Positions 10,151-64,000 of a DNA stretch of 64,000 bases are shown here, one piece after another; positions within the stretch are counted from its first letter, which is position 1; each line of letters opens with the position of its first letter. The notes below the pieces were generated by a model. It ran no database searches. It was not told where the DNA came from and was given only the letters and a program-made list of their open reading frames with translations. Both the position numbers and the translations under genes were made by a program. The DNA comes from Mauremys mutica (Eukaryota; Chordata; Testudines; Geoemydidae), in contig NC_059075.1 of the NCBI RefSeq assembly GCF_020497125.1, forward strand, positions 46,226,003-46,290,002. The letters run 5' to 3'.

Positions 10151-12379
10151 GTGTTGTTCCTGTGGTTTGCTAAGTGGTGTGACACTCAGCACTGCAACAC
10201 CTATGTCCCTTCTAAATCCCACCCCATGTGCTTACATGTTTGTAAGATCACAGCCTTAGCTACATAATGAACAGGCATATCTTGCCAGTTGTGCTTTGAA
10301 TGAAGCATGGCTCTGCAGGAGTCATTATTAGCTTGGCCAGCATCATTCCATCCTTACTCTAATAATTTGGTGATATATCCCTGTGAATGATGAATCAGAG
10401 AAACAGCCCACAGCACGGAAGGGGTTAAAGAGAACCTTTGGGCCCAGCTAGCCCTGTCCCCTTATACCAGGAGCCAATGCCAGGCCAGGAGGGGAGAGAA
10501 AAGAGGGGAACCTGCCTCACTTTGGGTCTGACTGGTGAGGTGGGAGTAGCGGGGACAGGGCGTGCTTGGGGGAGGGGTCAAGCAGGTGGTGGGGCCTTGG
10601 GGAAGGGGTGGAGTGAGGGCGGGACCTTGGGCAGAGCTGGGGTTGAACACCCTCGGGGCAAGGAGGAAGCCGGCATCTGTGACAAGCACCGTCTCCCTGG
10701 CTAGAGGAAGAGGCTTAGGAGCACCCAGCCTAAGACAGAACTGTGTGACCAAAGAACAGAGACCATGTGGAGTTCTGACCCTGCCAAACACATGGCTGCC
10801 CTGCCCAGAGGAACCTGGGACCACAACAGGATGCGACCCAGTGGCCATGAGGGGATACTATTAGAGATAAGTCACCACTGCCATGCCTCACAATGAAGTG
10901 ATGGCAATAGGAAGTAGCTCAGGGCAGTGAATGTAGTCTCCCTGCTGGGAGGCCCCCTACCCAAGAGTTGACTTACACGGGGCCCTGGGCTGGGACCTGG
11001 TGAAGTGGGAGGGCCTGGGTTCCCCTACCTCCCCCTCAGCCTTAAAGCCTGGGGCACCTTGATCAAGCAAGGGGCTTCATTTTAGTTACTTAAAAATAAA
11101 AGAAAAGGCCTGGCAAATTCTCAAAACAAAAATATTATTTAAAAAAATTAAGGTTGTGGAATTACAAAATGTATTTACTTGTCACACAATTTAGAAAACC
11201 AAGCACTTAAAAATAAAGAAACAAATTGTTAAGGATATCATAAATCTTGCACTGCCAGCTATTGGATAAATTATTCTCATTAAGTATAAAGTAATATATA
11301 TTTAATATTAAAGAATCAACCTTCAGAGTTAAAGTTATTGTGTTGTAATGAAATGTGTTCTTTTATTATATCCGCAAGATAATGTTGCCAATTCTTGCAA
11401 TTTTACTATGAATCTTGCAAACAGTTGGTATATTTCTTAAAGCTCCAGCTGCTGGGATCACATTATCACCTGAGAACCTCAGCTTTCATTTAAAAAAAAG
11501 TAACCTTTTAGCATTCATACTCAAGGCTATGATTTTGGTACATCAATTTTTAGTAAATTTCTTGGCAGAGGTGTGGGGAAAAGACTGTAAGTCACAAAAG
11601 GGGGGATGAGAGTCTACCCTGCACCCACACCACAGCAGAGATGCATGTACTGCGGTGTTCTGTCTAGTTCCCTGCTCTCTGGGCATTGCGACCTGGCACA
11701 CAAGATCGCATTCAGGTTTGATGTGTCTGTCACTTTTGCCTCCATCTACGGAGGAGGGATAGGCCTGCGCTAGGTCACAACATCTAGAGCGGTGAGCTGA
11801 GACCAGCCTTGAAGGACAGCAACTGCCACTGCAGAGTGAGTGCAGGACAGACTTCTCATAGACTTTATTCAAATTCATATTACTGTGAACATCATGAGTT
11901 CTGTGTCAAAATCACAGCTTTACTCATGGTTGCAGAAAAATGCTTGAAAACACAAACCCTAAATGAAAAGACAAAAAATGGAGGGGGGAAGGAAATATTA
12001 TTTTATGATTCATGGCTTTTAAGTCAAACTTAATGTTGGTGGGTAACTTATGATTTTTGAATGTCAGGTGTTGGCTATACTGCCAGCCTTAACTTTTGGG
12101 GACTTTTTCAATATTTGGAATATTGATATTTTCCTTCTCTGGCTTTTGTCATTTTGGTGTCCTGAAGGAGACCCAGCATTGAATCCTTATATCAAATGTC
12201 TTCCCTTCTTGCTCCCACCTGGTAGCTGTAGTGTCAAAAAACCTGATTTTGCTACTGATCATAAGAAGGTGACACAGAGAAGTGTTAGCAAGAAATTGAA
12301 ACTTTATTTCCTGACTCTCTTGGTGAGGGTTATCCCAGGGCTGGGGTCACTCTCCATTGACTCCAATGCCTGCTGTGAC
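10151..12379. other. upstream flank, no gene seen
   Basis: A GC-rich stretch (about 10440-11040) has purine-rich imperfect repeats and open frames that reflect composition. It gives way to AT-rich sequence (11090-12350). I see no exon, no conserved ORF and no recognised repeat family with clear ends. Confidence 0.5.
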
Positions 12380-12559
12380 TGTCACCCCAATCAGCCCACG
12401 GGTCCTTCTGCTCCAGCTACTGACCCAGCTCAGTCCTGGGCACTACTCTCCCCGCGCGCTTCCCCAAGCCCCACCCCTTTGCCATCACCCTGGGCGCTTC
12501 CCCCTAAGGTAGAAGTCAACCTTCCGCCTCAACGTGCGCTTGAAACCTCAGCCCCGCTG

Positions 12560-12588
12560 TGACGTCACGGCGCGGTTGCTACGGGAAC
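12560..12588. promoter_or_regulatory. CRE palindrome beside X-box-like motif
   Basis: TGACGTCA at 12560-12567 is a full cAMP-response element. Seven bases on, GTTGCTACGGGAAC (12575-12588) resembles an RFX X-box with two half sites. Both lie about 240 bases upstream of the RALGAPA1 ATG within the CpG island. Binding is inferred. Confidence 0.5.
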
Positions 12589-12742
12589 ACCAGGGGTTTG
12601 CCTGACGGCTGTCGTGAAGCGACGGGGCTACTAGAGCTGTGGCGGTAGCCTAGGCCCTGCCTCCCCCTTCTCTCGGGCGCTGACTCCGCGCCACTCCCCC
12701 TCCCTATCGCAGCCGGAGGAGGCGGTGCTGCCGCTGTTTGCT

Positions 12743-12748
12743 ATGTAG
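12743..12748 (+). promoter_or_regulatory. start-stop upstream ORF (ATGTAG)
   Basis: An ATG followed at once by TAG lies 78 bases upstream of the RALGAPA1 start codon, in the predicted 5' UTR. Such minimal uORFs can hold ribosomes and lower main-ORF translation. Its effect depends on the transcription start lying upstream of it. Confidence 0.45.
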
Positions 12749-12820
12749 GGGGCCTGGTGCGGGCGGATCCGGAGGCCGCTGTCCGCCTCTTGAGAGCGGC
12801 GAGGGGGGCTCGATTGCGGG

Positions 12821-62141
<49,321 letters not shown>

Positions 62142-64000
62142 GTAAGTGTTGTTTAATGATTTTACAGATGCTTAAACATTTTGTAATTTACAATATAGAC
62201 AGCTTTTTTGAGTGATGCTGCCTGCAGAGAACTTGGATCTGTTATGAAATGTGGCCTTTATCTACAATGTATGTTTTCAGTTCTATTGAGTTCACCTGTA
62301 TTAATGGAAACACCACTTGACCTCTCTTTTTTTAATTATTTAAGAGCCAGGATGCTGTATTGCTCTGGTTCACTTTAAATAAATTACAGTAATTCTTACA
62401 TACTTAAAAAAATCTTTTTTTAATTTATAGTTTGATTTCACCCCACGTTCCTAAAATCTGGGGACAACAGAAGGGAATAACTTAAAGAACAAAATATAAA
62501 GGAATGGGATGGGAGGGAAAGGAGTAGAAGGATCAAGGTCAGTGAGGGGAAAGGAAAGCATTATCTATTTCCATCCACTTAATCAAAGGTTTCTAAAAAT
62601 TAGACAAGATCCTTTCAAGTTTGTCTTAAATTCCTCTTCTCCAAAAAGTTACTCACTCTTCAGCTTCTAGGTGAGCCAATCGTAGAGCCAAGCTTCTATC
62701 CCAGGAGGAAGTCTGCTGTTCCATCTAAACCATATAAGTCATTTGGATACACTCACTGCACTAAAAACCAAGTTTAAAAAAAAAAATCAAACTTAATGCA
62801 CCCTGAATCATGAATAAATTACATTTAGAAGAGGAAAAAACCTGTTATTTCTGTGGGTCCAAAAGAAATTAGCAGTGTTGCTCGTTGGGTAACATCCACT
62901 CCATTGACACGGAGCCAGATCAGTTGGACTCCATAATACCGTCTAAAGTCAAGACAATGCAAATTATGTGTTATCATGTGCTAAGCTGGTCATGTTAAGA
63001 GCTTGGCATCTCCCAAGCTCTAAATTGACAATTTTTGCATATGTTAAAATATAACTTCCCTGGGTTAACTAGAGTTTTAAAAGGTGTTGGTTAGATTGAG
63101 CTAGCTAACACAATTTAACAACACACCTTTACATCCTAATTTAAACACAGCCTATAAGTTGGGGAGGTGATATGCATGCCACATACTTTCCTCCCACTTG
63201 CTGGCCTCCACAAAGGTCAGCAAGGGCTGTTGCATGTTCCTCAAAACTGCTGTTAAAGCTTGTGGACTAGAATAGAGGCCCTGAACCCACCATGCTAGGG
63301 GTGCTGGAACTGTGGATCTATATCAACATAGGTTCAACCACAGGACTTAAGTGGTATGAAAATAACCCTTTGCAAAATTACTTCATCTATGAATTGTTGC
63401 TCAATAACCCATTTGATCAATTATAAACAACTTTTCATTTCTAAATAAACCTACGACAGTTTCTTCTCACCCTAAATGAAAATGCTGTGCTTGTTTGGGC
63501 CAAAGTCCAGTTTGGGTAATTGCATTCTGGCACTTAAAATTGCTCAAGTAGTTTTAATTGGAAGGTGGTTTCCTTTACTTTTTGTTCTGAACAGTGGTGT
63601 AGTGTTGCTGTTTGCTGTTAAAATTTTGCTGGGTTTCATTCCATATCAGCGGCAGGCTATAGAATTCCTCAATAGAGTACATAATTTTAAAACGGCTTAG
63701 GGAATCATCTGGATAGAAAGGCACTGTATAAATTAAGCTTTATTTGTTAAGAATTGTTTGAGAGCTTAAAGAAAAGGTAAATGGACCAGTTCATCCAATA
63801 GGAAATATTTGCAGCCTTCTAGGCCAATAATACAATTTCCAGGGGCTGCCTTTTGAAGCTTAATGCTCTACCCTTTTACTTGCTATTGAGAGACTCTGTC
63901 CCATCCCCTTGAGGAATCAATGATTGTGCTGCACTGGGAGTTTCAAAAACCAAGAAATCCTGGGATTTCAATTGGGTTGGATAGGGCTTTGAGGTGGTAG
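62142..64000. other. intron 8, proximal part
   Basis: AT-rich intron. No exon with the expected continuation of RALGAPA1 and no clear repeat family is seen before the window ends. Open frames such as the one near 63476 are unsupported. Confidence 0.5.

Larger units (their letters stand above)
12380..12820 (+). promoter_or_regulatory. RALGAPA1: RALGAPA1 CpG-island promoter and 5' UTR
   Basis: CpG density rises sharply from about 12450 and stays high past 13200, across the first coding exon, in an otherwise CpG-poor region. No TATA box precedes the start codon, as is usual for a housekeeping-type promoter. The transcription start cannot be fixed from sequence; the motifs at 12560-12588 suggest it lies between there and 12740. 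No divergent gene is visible on the other strand within the window. Confidence 0.8.

Noticed and set aside
12050..12562. 170-codon open frame upstream of RALGAPA1
   Set aside because: No conserved domain, no splice or promoter support, and biased composition at its end. Probably chance.

Overview
This window is vertebrate nuclear DNA and most resembles a turtle. The signs are one host gene split by very large introns, abundant CR1 LINEs, old CORE/MIR-type SINEs, a tRNA-derived SINE with a CR1-like tail of the kind known from cryptodiran turtles, and dense Harbinger, hAT and mariner-type DNA transposons. The species call is inference. I see no bacterial or viral genome features.

The one host gene is RALGAPA1, on the + strand, encoding the alpha-1 catalytic subunit of the Ral GTPase-activating complex. 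Its CpG-rich promoter and first coding exon lie near 12.4-13.5 kb. Coding exons 2-8 are at 41.6, 42.7, 48.5, 50.6, 51.3, 54.9 and 62.0 kb. They join in frame (802 nt, 267 codons plus one base) and cover only the N-terminus; the GAP domain lies beyond the window. Intron 1 is about 28.7 kb and is largely transposon debris.

Upstream (1-12.3 kb) lie a hAT-type element cut by the window edge, an antisense CR1 fragment, a solo LTR, a palindromic SINE-like repeat, and a 4.7-kb Harbinger element inserted into that repeat. Intron 1 holds a chimeric Harbinger MITE, CR1 copies, a mariner/Tigger-like element with a 93-bp hairpin and a CA microsatellite, and a nest of hAT elements at 30.7-39.2 kb. A second full-length Harbinger element (43.2-47.6 kb) fills most of intron 3. 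Introns 4-7 hold a probable LTR fragment carrying the turtle-type SINE, another CR1 that runs up to the exon 7 splice acceptor, mariner MITEs, and a hAT element with very long inverted arms.

The most interesting signal is in the two Harbinger elements. Each encodes the expected DDE transposase and a convergent, spliced Myb/SANT-like protein. Each also carries a third open frame of exactly 96 codons, in the transposase orientation and inside the Myb gene's intron. The two copies are about 64% identical in protein, have no indels, and differ mostly at third codon positions. That is the mark of a real protein under selection, and I do not recognise its family. Other points worth checking are decayed hammerhead-ribozyme-like cores in four short retroelement tails, a locally templated 49-bp insertion, several long foldback structures, and a start-stop upstream ORF before the RALGAPA1 start codon.
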